A stretch of 63,907 nt of DNA from Bacteroidales bacterium (GTDB lineage: Bacteria > Bacteroidota > Bacteroidia > Bacteroidales > DTU049): positions 1 through 63,907 of the forward strand of contig JAOAAK010000047.1 in assembly GCA_026418905.1 (NCBI GenBank). The letters are read 5' to 3'. This document shows positions 28,110 to 37,583 of the stretch, piece after piece. Under the pieces are notes generated by a model. It was not told where the DNA came from. It searched no databases and was given only the letters and a program-made list of their open reading frames with translations. Within the stretch, counting starts at the first letter, position 1. Each line of letters starts with the position of its first letter. A program made the position numbers and the translations under genes.

Positions 28110-30683
28110 TTAACGCAATATAGTGATTGTCCCTTGATAATCTTCAGTTTTACCATTATTGTAGTTTAGTCTCAGAATATAGTAATAAGTTCCGGAAGGT
28201 AAGTTCTCGCCATCGAATTCATTGTGATAATTACTACTTTCAAAAACTTTTTTACCCCATCGATTGTAAATCCAAAGATGACTATTGGGATAGTGTTCTA
28301 TATTTACAATACGAAATACATCATTAAATCCGTCTTTATTTTCAGGAGTAATGATGTTAGGAATCATAATGCCACAATCAAGAACAGTAACTGTGGTAGA
28401 ATCGGTTATAGTATCACAACCAATGATCTGCACAGTATAATGATAAACGCCAGGATCTGGTATTTGAATAATGATTTTAGGTGTTGTGTCACCACTAGAC
28501 CAAATGTATCTATAGTAAGGAAGATTCTGAGTGACATCGTATTGTTTTTGCTGAAATGGACAGATTTCATCAGACACCAAACTTACCTGCGCAGATGGTA
28601 TAATGGTAACACGAATAGTATCTTTATCTCCACACATGTAATTAGGACCATAGCCTACCCTCACCCAATATTCATGAGATCCATATGAGTTAATTTGAAG
28701 TATTTGCGACGTATCTCCTGTTGACCATTGATACCTAAAACCAGGGTTTCCAGCATCCAATAGAATAGGGCCACTTAAAGCACAAGTGTCGTTTCCAAGA
28801 TTGACTGATGCATTGGGATAAAACTCGACAAAAATTTCATCACTGTCAAAGCAAGTCACCTGAGAAGTTTCATTGACAGCTGTCACTGAATAGAAACCCG
28901 TTTGATTAACTTGAATGGACTGATTCAATGAACCTGTGTTCCAGAAATAATATTGAGCATTAGGTGCACTGAGAGTTAAAGTTTGTCCATCGCACAAAAT
29001 GGTATCGTTACCAAGGTTCACATCAGGCACATCAACAACCTGAAGAGTAATGGTGGTATCCCACGAACAACCGTATTCATCATAAACAACTACCGTATAA
29101 TTGTAAGTTCCCGGCGATTGTGGAACTACACGAGCAGTAGTATCATCTATCTGGTAAATAAAAGGACCATAGTAGATTACCGAGTCAATCTCTACATAGT
29201 AAGACCACCCACCCGATGATGATGTATTGCTAAGCGTGAGTCCCCACCAGAAAACATACCCATTGTCTATTGCCCAATTATCACATATTTCAATGCTCCA
29301 CGTTCCATTAAGTGGACACCCTACCAAGCCAGATAAAGGATTCTGTGGTGTAATGTAATTAGTATGATTGACCGTATCTGTTGGAGGTATAGGAGTTGGA
29401 CCAGAACCGTCAAGTGTATTCAACAATCCCTGCTGAGGATAGATCTGACTCCAACAATAAAGCCATCCTGTTCCAGGAGGATTTAAAGAAGCATTGCATG
29501 GAAAAGTACTATTATCATTGTAATTTGCTTGTCCCAAATCATTTCCCCCAGAATTATCGTAACTATCTAGCAATACACTTTGCCCATTAGGACAAATGAT
29601 TCTAAAAGAAAGATCTCCAGCAAAAGTATGTTCCATGTTAATACAAATAGCCAAAATGTCACTTGCATTTTGAATGGTTGAACCGGGAGGAAACGAAGTA
29701 AAAGTCACGGGGGTTTGATAGCATGTTTGAGGACAATTGGGACCATCAGGGATAAAAGTCGTACTATCGTAAGACTCAGAGATTACAATGTTAGAATTTG
29801 TTGGATTAATTACGATTTGATTCCCTGGACCCATACCACTATGAATATATATGGTATCACCTTCGCAAATGTGTGGAAGCGGTGTTAGATGTGCTATAGG
29901 ATTATCAGCTATTCGAACACGAAGTTGCAAAAGTTGAGTATTGGTGCACCCTCTTACATCAGTAACAGTTAAATATACTGTATAGCCCCCCGTCACAGGA
30001 TATGTATGCCATACCACTCTACCATTAGCTTGTGTTCCATCTCCAAAGTCCCAATGATAAGTAGATGTAGTGCTATCTTGATGATACAGAATGTCATTTT
30101 GTGGAAAAGCACCGGGACCGGCTCCCAAAGCTGCAAACTTTATAGGTGTTCCAGCACAAATATTAATGTAATTACTATCATCAGGTAAAGGAATCATTTC
30201 AAGTGTATCAACAGCAGCAATTACAGTCTGGCATTGTGGGATACAAGATACTGCAGCATTCCAACCTGATCGATTATTAACATTATTACTCTTGAAGCGA
30301 ATTGTTAATTTACCTGATGTATTATAGATCGAAGCTTGAACAACGGTATTTGGGTTAGTTAAAGGATGAGAATTATTATACCACCCAATGAGTGGAGAAC
30401 TAATACTTGGCCCATCATAAATAAAAAGTGTATCATCGTTGGCAATATCAAAAGCAGCAAATTCAAGACGTATATGAGTATTGACGGGATTTGAACTTGC
30501 AAATGTAATCCATCTATCTTGATTGTTCGTATAATTACTAGTTTCCGTACCATCATCATAAAACCAAAAAGAGCATCCTGTTTGCGTGGTATTATGCGTT
30601 GCTGCGTTTAAATATACTTTGGGTTGTGAGGAAATTATTAAATAACTAAAAAGGCCCCCTATTAAAAAACATATTCTTTTCAT
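28110..30683 (-). CDS. T9SS type B cargo with CUB, PKD and P domains
   Basis: 857-aa secreted multidomain protein. Signal peptide; a CUB-like domain (about residues 25-150, ending in VSC); a PKD domain near 205-255 (YHWDFGDGTQANG); a proprotein-convertase P domain near 320-545 (ILAICINMEHTFAGDLSFRI, GTWSIEICDNWAIDNG); several Ig/PKD-like modules with repeated Asn-Leu-Gly-Asn-Asp (LGNDT); and a type B C-terminal sorting domain (PNIITPENKDGFNDVFRIVN) of the gliding-motility-associated kind. It should be exported by T9SS and perhaps deposited at the cell surface. No protease catalytic domain is visible, so a scaffold or adhesion role is inferred. Convergent with lptD. Confidence 0.88.
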   Translation of the reverse strand: MKRICFLIGGLFSYLIISSQPKVYLNAATHNTTQTGCSFWFYDDGTETSNYTNNQDRWITFASSNPVNTHIRLEFAAFDIANDDTLFIYDGPSISSPLIGWYNNSHPLTNPNTVVQASIYNTSGKLTIRFKSNNVNNRSGWNAAVSCIPQCQTVIAAVDTLEMIPLPDDSNYINICAGTPIKFAALGAGPGAFPQNDILYHQDSTTSTYHWDFGDGTQANGRVVWHTYPVTGGYTVYLTVTDVRGCTNTQLLQLRVRIADNPIAHLTPLPHICEGDTIYIHSGMGPGNQIVINPTNSNIVISESYDSTTFIPDGPNCPQTCYQTPVTFTSFPPGSTIQNASDILAICINMEHTFAGDLSFRIICPNGQSVLLDSYDNSGGNDLGQANYNDNSTFPCNASLNPPGTGWLYCWSQIYPQQGLLNTLDGSGPTPIPPTDTVNHTNYITPQNPLSGLVGCPLNGTWSIEICDNWAIDNGYVFWWGLTLSNTSSSGGWSYYVEIDSVIYYGPFIYQIDDTTARVVPQSPGTYNYTVVVYDEYGCSWDTTITLQVVDVPDVNLGNDTILCDGQTLTLSAPNAQYYFWNTGSLNQSIQVNQTGFYSVTAVNETSQVTCFDSDEIFVEFYPNASVNLGNDTCALSGPILLDAGNPGFRYQWSTGDTSQILQINSYGSHEYWVRVGYGPNYMCGDKDTIRVTIIPSAQVSLVSDEICPFQQKQYDVTQNLPYYRYIWSSGDTTPKIIIQIPDPGVYHYTVQIIGCDTITDSTTVTVLDCGIMIPNIITPENKDGFNDVFRIVNIEHYPNSHLWIYNRWGKKVFESSNYHNEFDGENLPSGTYYYILRLNYNNGKTEDYQGTITILR

Positions 30684-30726
30684 CTCTTTTTTTTACAAAT
30701 TTCTGACTATTTTTCTTATGTAAAGT

Positions 30727-31710
30727 TTATTCAATAATTATTTTTTTAATTTTTCCCCTTATTTCACTCCATTTTTCAACCGGTAATTTAGCTCCAATAA
30801 TTTGAATTATTTCTCGCGCTACGAAGTTAGCAATTTTTGCCGTTTTTTCCATAGATAGACCTTGACTTAAACCAAACATAAATCCAGCAGCAAATAAGTC
30901 TCCAGCTCCTGTAGTGTCAAGAGGTTCAACAGCTTCGGTTGGACTATAAACGATAGCATCCTTGTAAATTATGATAGCACCATCTTCTGCCAACTTAAGA
31001 GCAACTATTTTGCCCATAGATTTCCAGAAATCTATGGATTCTTCAGATTTTTGATGACAAAAAGCTATACATTCTTCTCGATTGACAAAAACCAGATCAA
31101 CATATTTCCGAATCATTTCATACAAAAAATCTCTATGTCTTTCAACCACAGCAAAATTAGCAAGATCCAGGCCCACTTTTAAATTAATTTCCTTTGCAAG
31201 CTTGAGTATACTTTCAAAAAAATCATGATTTTCTACTAAAAATCCCTCTACGTACAACCAATCAAATCTTTCTTGCCGTATCGCTTGATGTATGGCATCG
31301 ATAGTTAAGTGCAGAGATGCTCCCAAAAAGGTGGCAAATGTTCTTTCACCATCTGGGGTTACAAGTACTATAGAAACACCGGTTGGTTCCTTGCAAAGAT
31401 CAATAAAAGTATGAACGCCTTGTTTTTTTAAATCCAATTGAAAAAAATCTCCAAAATTATCATTACCTACAACACCCACGAATGAAGAATTTATGTTCAG
31501 TTGCGCCATACCGACAGCTGTATTAGCTGCTGAACCACCGCTAACAATTTTTTGAGGAAAATCTTTCACAATTTCCAGAATGTTTCTTCGCATGCTCTTT
31601 TCAATCAATTGCATGCTGCCCTTTACTAAACCAAGTTGTCGCAATACCTCATGAGAAGGAAGCATGACAAGTAAATCTACCAGTGCATTACCAACCGAAA
31701 TAACTTTCAT
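30727..31710 (-). CDS. PfkB-family sugar/nucleoside kinase
   Basis: 327-aa cytoplasmic kinase of the PfkB/ribokinase family, similar to adenosine kinase-like proteins. N-terminal GNALVDLLV, the substrate-binding GGSAANTAVGMAQL and the C-terminal catalytic motif DTTGAGDLFAAGF, whose Asp acts as the base, are all present. The substrate (adenosine, ribose or fructose phosphate) cannot be settled by sequence. An in-frame TTG at 31725 falls in a GAATTTTG sequence that resembles a promoter -7 element, so the ATG at 31710 is taken. Confidence 0.88.
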   Translation of the reverse strand: MKVISVGNALVDLLVMLPSHEVLRQLGLVKGSMQLIEKSMRRNILEIVKDFPQKIVSGGSAANTAVGMAQLNINSSFVGVVGNDNFGDFFQLDLKKQGVHTFIDLCKEPTGVSIVLVTPDGERTFATFLGASLHLTIDAIHQAIRQERFDWLYVEGFLVENHDFFESILKLAKEINLKVGLDLANFAVVERHRDFLYEMIRKYVDLVFVNREECIAFCHQKSEESIDFWKSMGKIVALKLAEDGAIIIYKDAIVYSPTEAVEPLDTTGAGDLFAAGFMFGLSQGLSMEKTAKIANFVAREIIQIIGAKLPVEKWSEIRGKIKKIIIE

Positions 31711-31742
31711 CTTATTTTTTCGCAAAATTCAGTTTTTTTTTG

Positions 31743-31771
31743 TTTGGTAAAAAAATTTTTTTCTAACTTTG
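31743..31771 (+). promoter_or_regulatory. Promoter of tRNA-Asn
   Basis: TTTG (31743-31746), 17 bases, then TAACTTTG (31764-31771): a textbook Bacteroidota promoter ending 9 bases before the tRNA. Confidence 0.7.
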
Positions 31772-31780
31772 CAACGTTAT

Positions 31781-31854
31781 TCCCCCATAGCTCTGTCGGT
31801 TAGAGCATCTGACTGTTAATCAGAGGGTCGTAGGTTCAAGTCCTACTGGGGGAG
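31781..31854 (+). tRNA. tRNA-Asn (anticodon GTT)
   Basis: A 74-base cloverleaf: acceptor TCCCCCA pairs with TGGGGGA, the anticodon loop CTGTTAA gives GTT, and the T-arm is GTAGGTTCAAGTCCTAC. The CCA end is not encoded. Confidence 0.97.
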
Positions 31855-32036
31855 CAAATTCGATGAGCATTTCTTTTGTTTCTAAGAATTTTATCAGCGA
31901 TTTGTATGATTTCCTATGAGTAATGAGGTTTAACGCTTATCTTGCTTAAATAATAAAAAAACGAAGGCAAAACGGATTTACAATTTGTGTTTCATTTTGG
32001 AAAAGAAATGAAATACGAATATAACAATTTTTACTC

Positions 32037-32801
32037 CTAAAACACTCGCTTATCACTCCATTTACTCATCTCTGAATATGGTTTCCGTTCCAACACATCG
32101 ATACGATAAAAAGACATGTTTTTCAATATTCTTTGCTGACGACGATAAAGAATAGGGCTTCGCGTATATGGATTCCATTTGCGTGGGTTAGGGAGTGTAG
32201 CTATAAGCAAAGCAGCTTCAGAAGCATTTAGATAATAAGGATGTTTCTTAAAATAAGCATAAGATGCTGCTTTTACTCCATAAATTCCGGGACCCATTTC
32301 AACTACGTTAAGGTATACTTCCATGATACGACGCTTGCCCCAAATGAGTTCTATAAGAATAGTAAAATATGCCTCAAGTCCTTTTCGAACCCATGTTCGA
32401 TCGGGCCATAAAAAGACATTTTTTGCTGTCTGTTGAGATATGGTACTACCACCTATTTTTTTTTTGTGAGTTTTGTTGTATTCATAAGCATAGCGGATAG
32501 CATCCCAATCAAACCCCCAATGATTGAGAAAAAAACCATCCTCAGATGCTATAGCAGCTTTCCACAAGTAAGGACTGATGGAATCAATTGACACCCACTT
32601 ATATTGGAATTTGATCTTTTCATTTGTGGCTACCCATTGCTCATAACTTCTAATAACCATTAAAGGGGTAAAAGCGATTGGCATCCATCTGTACAGAAAA
32701 ATCAGCATTATCGAAAATAAAACAAAAACTACAACTAGGTTTCGTATGATATAAAAAGTTTTAATAAAAAAAGATTTGGGTACAAAAAATTTTTTATTCA
32801 T
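32037..32801 (-). CDS. mtgA: Monofunctional peptidoglycan transglycosylase
   Basis: 254-aa GT51 enzyme polymerising lipid II into glycan chains without a transpeptidase domain. One N-terminal membrane helix (about 18-38) anchors it. The catalytic Glu87 lies in AIASEDGFF, and the downstream motifs GGSTISQQTAKN and RRIMEVYLNVVEMGPG are intact. Its ATG overlaps the deoC end by 8 bases. Last gene of the DUF2723 / deacetylase / deoC / mtgA unit. Confidence 0.93.
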   Translation of the reverse strand: MNKKFFVPKSFFIKTFYIIRNLVVVFVLFSIMLIFLYRWMPIAFTPLMVIRSYEQWVATNEKIKFQYKWVSIDSISPYLWKAAIASEDGFFLNHWGFDWDAIRYAYEYNKTHKKKIGGSTISQQTAKNVFLWPDRTWVRKGLEAYFTILIELIWGKRRIMEVYLNVVEMGPGIYGVKAASYAYFKKHPYYLNASEAALLIATLPNPRKWNPYTRSPILYRRQQRILKNMSFYRIDVLERKPYSEMSKWSDKRVF

Positions 32802-33615
32802 GAATTTTTTGCAAAAGCTGATCGAGCAACCTACTTGCTCCTATTCGGAAAAGCGAAGGTGTGAGCCAGTCTTTACCTAAAATTTTTTTAACCAGTGCAT
32901 AATATTGATAAGCTGTCGCTGCTTCAGTTATGCCACCTGCAGCTTTGAAACCTACTTTTTTACCAGTTTTTTGATAAAAATCCTTGATGGCTTCAAGCAT
33001 AACCCACGAGGCTTCAAGTGTTGCAGCAGGTTGAATTTTGCCAGTTGAAGTCTTAATGAAATCGGCACCGGCCTTCATCGAAATCATCGAAGCCTCGTAA
33101 ATGAGCTCTGAATCCTTCAATTCACCTGTCTCAAGAATAACCTTAAGATGAGCGTCACCACAGACTTTTTTATGTTCGTAAACTTCTTTGAAAATGAAAT
33201 CTCTATCCCCAACTAGCATTTTTCCGCGAGATATAACCATGTCAATTTCTGTCGCCCCTTCATTTAAAGCATATTTTACCTCCTCTAACCTAAGATAGAG
33301 AGGACTTTGACCGGATGGAAATGCACCTGCAACGGCAGCTACCTGAATCCCTGTCCCCTTTAGAGCTTCAGCAACCTGGCGTACAAAAACAGGATATACA
33401 CAAACTGCTGCCACAGCTCTTTTATTATCTCCAAGGTTTATCGTACGAAGTGCTTTTTGGACTAAATTTTTTATCTTTTCTTCATGATCAGTAGCTTCGA
33501 GAGAGGTTAGGTCGATAAAACCAATGAGCTCTCCATAAATCTGTTCCTGTTCAATCATCTCTGAATACAATTCATTTTTTATGCTATCCCATTTCTCGAT
33601 TGAAAAACTTTTCAT
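32794..33615 (-). CDS. deoC: Deoxyribose-phosphate aldolase
   Basis: 273-aa class I aldolase that splits 2-deoxyribose 5-phosphate into glyceraldehyde 3-phosphate and acetaldehyde during deoxynucleoside breakdown. The Schiff-base Lys is Lys188 in FIKTSTGK, the second active-site Lys is in KVGFKAAGGI and an Asp sits in EIDMVIS. The ATG at 33615 overlaps the stop of the deacetylase gene by four bases (ATGA), which fixes this start; a longer open frame to 33702 would overlap that gene. Presence of a nucleoside enzyme inside a wall and glycan gene string is unusual. Confidence 0.93.
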   Translation of the reverse strand: MKSFSIEKWDSIKNELYSEMIEQEQIYGELIGFIDLTSLEATDHEEKIKNLVQKALRTINLGDNKRAVAAVCVYPVFVRQVAEALKGTGIQVAAVAGAFPSGQSPLYLRLEEVKYALNEGATEIDMVISRGKMLVGDRDFIFKEVYEHKKVCGDAHLKVILETGELKDSELIYEASMISMKAGADFIKTSTGKIQPAATLEASWVMLEAIKDFYQKTGKKVGFKAAGGITEAATAYQYYALVKKILGKDWLTPSLFRIGASRLLDQLLQKIHE

Positions 33616-34247
33616 ATGTGAACTTTTTTTATGACAAAATCTGTTATGGTTCTGCACGTATATCCTTCGTTTTTCAAAAAATCTAAATAAGCAGGTAGGC
33701 ATTTTAGTAAAGTCGCTCTAGATTTGACGTTATCATGAAAAACTACTACAGATCCAAATCTAGTATATCTTATTAGACGTTTCAAGCATGAAACATGTGT
33801 TTCAGTAGACGCATAATCCATGCTTAATGTATCCCACATCACAACTAGATATCGTTGTTTTATTTGCAGATACTGAGAATAAGTAAGTTTCCCATAAGGA
33901 GGACGAAAGAAAGGTGTTTGAAAAAAACTTTCACAAGCTATCACATTTTCAACATATGTATTTGTCGATGTTTTCCATCCATTAAGATGGTGAAAAGTGT
34001 GGTTTCCCGTTTCATGATTAAAAGAAGTTATTGTTTCATAAAGATGTGGATATTTTCGAACATTGTCGCCAACACAAAAAAAGGTTGCTTTAACGTTTTT
34101 CACTTCTAAAATTTCTAGTATTGCCTCGGTTGTATGAGGTGTAGGACCATCATCAAATGTCAAATATACAATTCTATCATTTCGGTCACCACGCCAGATG
34201 ACTTTATCATGAAAAATATTCATAATCAAATAAGGCCTAACGAGCAT
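33612..34247 (-). CDS. Polysaccharide deacetylase (NodB homology)
   Basis: 211-aa carbohydrate esterase family 4 enzyme removing acetyl groups from N-acetyl sugars such as peptidoglycan or cell-surface glycans. The five NodB-type motifs are visible: VYLTFDDGPTPHT, NHTFHHLNGW (metal His), FFRPPYGK, and later MWDTLSMDY and FGSVVVFHD. No signal peptide or membrane helix is evident. The start lies 3 bases after the DUF2723 gene stop, and the stop overlaps deoC. Confidence 0.9.
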   Translation of the reverse strand: MLVRPYLIMNIFHDKVIWRGDRNDRIVYLTFDDGPTPHTTEAILEILEVKNVKATFFCVGDNVRKYPHLYETITSFNHETGNHTFHHLNGWKTSTNTYVENVIACESFFQTPFFRPPYGKLTYSQYLQIKQRYLVVMWDTLSMDYASTETHVSCLKRLIRYTRFGSVVVFHDNVKSRATLLKCLPAYLDFLKNEGYTCRTITDFVIKKVHI

Positions 34248-34250
34248 AGT

Positions 34251-37200
34251 TTAAAATGAAGACATAAACATTTGTAAGTATGAATCAAATTTTTCTTTGT
34301 TTCCTGAAAGCATATTTTTCACTCTGTCTTTAACAGTGGAATCAATATTTTCTGTATTGTTGATTTTTTCAAGGTTATTGATGATTTGCTGCATTACAAA
34401 TAAATTCTGTTGCTTGTCAATAGAAACATAAGCTTGCAAATCATTGCGTAATGTAAATAGATAATCTAGTTTTTCCACTGTCAATTTCATGAGATCTTCG
34501 AGTACTTGTAAACCTTTATCATAAGCTTTTGCTTCAAGATAGGCTTCAGCAATAGGCAAAACGAAAAAATTGTAATAAGCTTTATCTTTAGGAAAGAGCT
34601 CACAAGCCTTATCAAGAACTTTAAGTGCACTATCTATTTTATTTTCTCGGATGAGAGCCTTAGCAAGACGAGCAAAATTTTGTCTAAAATTCATCACAAA
34701 ACGCAGGTTATTTTCATCTAAATACACATCATCACCATTGACGTTACCCCAAACAAATTTATTCATCATGTTGTCATACATAGCTTGTGTATTGACCCAA
34801 CCATAAGAACCATCTTCACTCAGTTCAGGAGTATAAATAGGAACTAATCTGTAAACCATTCCTTCCAATGCAAAATAATTCTGCAATCCATAATACACAT
34901 CAGAACCTGTTGTTACGGCAAAGCATATGGGACGTTTCCAGTCAAAATGAGCTAAAATGTCAAGTAGGAATAAGGCATTCTTTTGTAATGCACGACGATT
35001 AATTTCAAATTTTACACTATCTACAATTTTATCAGCCATATGTGGAGGAACAACACCATTTTCCAAAACAGTTTTCTTATCCACAGGTATGTAAAATTTT
35101 CTAGTTGGAAAGTAATCAAGCGTCATTCCTTGGAAATGCATTTTGAGCTTTTCTGGTGATTTATGTAAAATATTGAACAATTCCTTTAAATTAACATAAC
35201 CTTTCACATTAAGACCAAGTTCTTTTCCATCAAACAAGTAAACAATATCTCTAGTACCCTGCCGGTATTGTTCATGTGACATTGACATGGGCACAGGATC
35301 AGAGTCATATGCTTTCTTTTTGACCTGATCAGCGTACCAATCGGTGTTGAAAAGAGACATGTTAACTACTCTCACATCTGTTCGAAAGCCTTCTACTTCC
35401 TGAACATACCATAAGGGAAAAGTATCGTTATCGCCATTGGTAAACAGAATAGCATTAGGAGGACAAGAAGCTAAATAATTCTTAGCAAAATCTCTAGCTG
35501 TATATCGATTGCTCCTATCGTGATCATCCCAATTTTCATGAGCCATGATGTAAGGTACAGCAAAAAAAGTCATTAAGGTAACCCCTATGGGAGTTACTGA
35601 GTTATTAAGAAGTTTAATTTTTCTGAGCCAATTGGTCAGAGCAACAATGCCGAGACCAATCCAAACTGCAAAAGCGTAAAAACTTCCCACATATGCATAA
35701 TCTCGTTCACGTGGCTGATATGGATACTGATTCAAATATACCACAATAGCAATCCCAGTCATGATGAAGAAAAGAAAAACAATGAAAAAATCCTTAGGAT
35801 GCTTATTTAAATGATAAAACAAGCCAATTAAACCAAGAATCAATGGTAAAAGATAATATTTATTATTTCCTTTGTTGTTTTTTAAATCAGAAGGCAATTT
35901 GTCTTGATCACCATAAAGTGCTTGATCAATAAAAGAAATCCCAGTTATCCAGTTTCCCTCATGAGGAGCACCATGTCCTTGAATATCATTCTGCCTACCA
36001 GAAAAATTCCACAAAAAATAACGAAAATACATGTGACCTAACTGGTATTTAAAGAAAAAGAGTAAATTCTTTATAAAGGAGGGAGGATTTTTAGGACGAT
36101 TTCTGTCGTATACCACCTTCCCGTCTCTTCCAATCACTGGATTGCCTTGTTGATCGACGGCGGGGTAATAAAGGTCGCTTTCTTTCATGCCTGTCCAAGA
36201 TATGTAGGCATCAATGTGCGAATCTTCCTGATTGCTCCACATTCTGGGGAAAATAGTACAAAATTTACGTTGATAGCGAGGAATAGCTTTTTTCCTTTCG
36301 TCAATAATAACATATTTGCCCAACTTATCGTCTCTTTCATATTTGGGAGTACCATCTTTCCATTTTGAGCCATCTTCAAAAGGAGCATTAAAATATTGGC
36401 CGTAGAATAAGGGAACTGTTCCATATTGCTCACGATTTAGATAACTGAGTAAAGCTGGTGCATCTTTAGGTGCATTTTCATTGATAGGCGTACCAGCATT
36501 GCTTCGGATAACCAAGGTCAAGAAAGTAGAATATCCAATAAGGATAAAAGTAAATGCCAAGGCAATAGTATTCCAAACTATTTTTCCCTTTCGATGGGTA
36601 TAAATGATGGCCCATGTTAGCAAACCAGCCCAAAAAAGAAAGTAAAAAATGGTACCACTATTAAAGGGCAAACCTAGCTGATTAACAAAGAAAATCTCAA
36701 TCTTACCAGCCCAATTAATAAGACCAGGAATTAAAAGATAAAACATAAAACCTAGTAAAATAACTGATAAAATTAAAGCAACGACGACCCCTTTCAAATT
36801 TACTTTAAACTTACGATAATAATAAATCATTACAAGTGCAGGTAAAGTCAGCAAATTGAGCAAGTGAACACCGATGGAGAGACCTACCATGAAAGCAATG
36901 AAAATCAACCAACGATATGAAGAGGGTTGGTCTGCTTCCTCATCCCATTTAATCATAGCCCAGAAAACCAGTGCCGTAAAAAAAGATGATGTTGCATACA
37001 CTTCACCCTCGACAGCATTGAACCAAAACGAATCTGAGAACATATATGCAAGGGAACCTATCAAACCTGCACCTAACACAGTTAGAACTTCAATGTCAGA
37101 AAGTTCTTCCTTTACAAAAAGCCTTCGTGCATAATACGTAATAATCCAGAAAAGAAACATAACAGTGAAAGCACTCACCAAAGCCGACATTAAATTTACC

Positions 37201-37433
37201 ATAAAAGCAACGTTCTCGGGCGATGAAGCAAATAATGTAAAAATTCGAGCAAGCAATTGAAAGGTGGGGGCTCCGGGAGGGTGACCTACTTGTAGTTTAT
37301 ATGACGTTGCAATGTATTCTCCACAATCCCAGAAACTGGCTGTAGGCTCTGCTGTAGAAATATAAACAAAAGCACCCACAGCAAAAATTAACCAGCCTAA
37401 AATAATGTTAAGTTTACGGTAATAGCTAAACAT
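34251..37433 (-). CDS. DUF2723 membrane protein (GT117-like)
   Basis: 1060-aa protein with a polytopic N-terminal membrane domain (about eleven helices up to residue 300 and more near 520-640) carrying the family start TAEPTASFWDCGEYIAT and GHPPGAP. DUF2723 proteins resemble protein O-mannosyltransferases and are classed as glycosyltransferase family 117; roles in protein or cell-surface glycosylation are the usual inference. A soluble C-terminal region after residue 850 includes TPR-like helices. The two long stretches of soluble sequence probably face the periplasm. First gene of a four-gene unit with promoter at 37450-37457. Confidence 0.87.
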   Translation of the reverse strand: MFSYYRKLNIILGWLIFAVGAFVYISTAEPTASFWDCGEYIATSYKLQVGHPPGAPTFQLLARIFTLFASSPENVAFMVNLMSALVSAFTVMFLFWIITYYARRLFVKEELSDIEVLTVLGAGLIGSLAYMFSDSFWFNAVEGEVYATSSFFTALVFWAMIKWDEEADQPSSYRWLIFIAFMVGLSIGVHLLNLLTLPALVMIYYYRKFKVNLKGVVVALILSVILLGFMFYLLIPGLINWAGKIEIFFVNQLGLPFNSGTIFYFLFWAGLLTWAIIYTHRKGKIVWNTIALAFTFILIGYSTFLTLVIRSNAGTPINENAPKDAPALLSYLNREQYGTVPLFYGQYFNAPFEDGSKWKDGTPKYERDDKLGKYVIIDERKKAIPRYQRKFCTIFPRMWSNQEDSHIDAYISWTGMKESDLYYPAVDQQGNPVIGRDGKVVYDRNRPKNPPSFIKNLLFFFKYQLGHMYFRYFLWNFSGRQNDIQGHGAPHEGNWITGISFIDQALYGDQDKLPSDLKNNKGNNKYYLLPLILGLIGLFYHLNKHPKDFFIVFLFFIMTGIAIVVYLNQYPYQPRERDYAYVGSFYAFAVWIGLGIVALTNWLRKIKLLNNSVTPIGVTLMTFFAVPYIMAHENWDDHDRSNRYTARDFAKNYLASCPPNAILFTNGDNDTFPLWYVQEVEGFRTDVRVVNMSLFNTDWYADQVKKKAYDSDPVPMSMSHEQYRQGTRDIVYLFDGKELGLNVKGYVNLKELFNILHKSPEKLKMHFQGMTLDYFPTRKFYIPVDKKTVLENGVVPPHMADKIVDSVKFEINRRALQKNALFLLDILAHFDWKRPICFAVTTGSDVYYGLQNYFALEGMVYRLVPIYTPELSEDGSYGWVNTQAMYDNMMNKFVWGNVNGDDVYLDENNLRFVMNFRQNFARLAKALIRENKIDSALKVLDKACELFPKDKAYYNFFVLPIAEAYLEAKAYDKGLQVLEDLMKLTVEKLDYLFTLRNDLQAYVSIDKQQNLFVMQQIINNLEKINNTENIDSTVKDRVKNMLSGNKEKFDSYLQMFMSSF

Positions 37434-37449
37434 ACGACAAAGATTTGAG

Positions 37450-37457
37450 CAAAATTA
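37450..37457 (-). promoter_or_regulatory. -7 promoter element for the DUF2723 operon
   Basis: TAATTTTG on the minus strand, 17 bases before the ATG at 37433. Confidence 0.5.
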
Positions 37458-37583
37458 CACATTTTTCATAAGCTTTATGAAATATTATTAAAATGGCAAA
37501 CATCTTTCCTTTTGAAAAGTTATATCTTATCTCACAAAATTGAAGAATTTATAGATATTTGTTCTTTGTAAAATTTTCGTTTG

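Noticed and set aside
31990-32013. Hairpin TTTCATTT / AAATGAAA after tRNA-Asn as a terminator
   Set aside because: Weak all-AT stem over 130 bases past the tRNA and without a proper T-tract.
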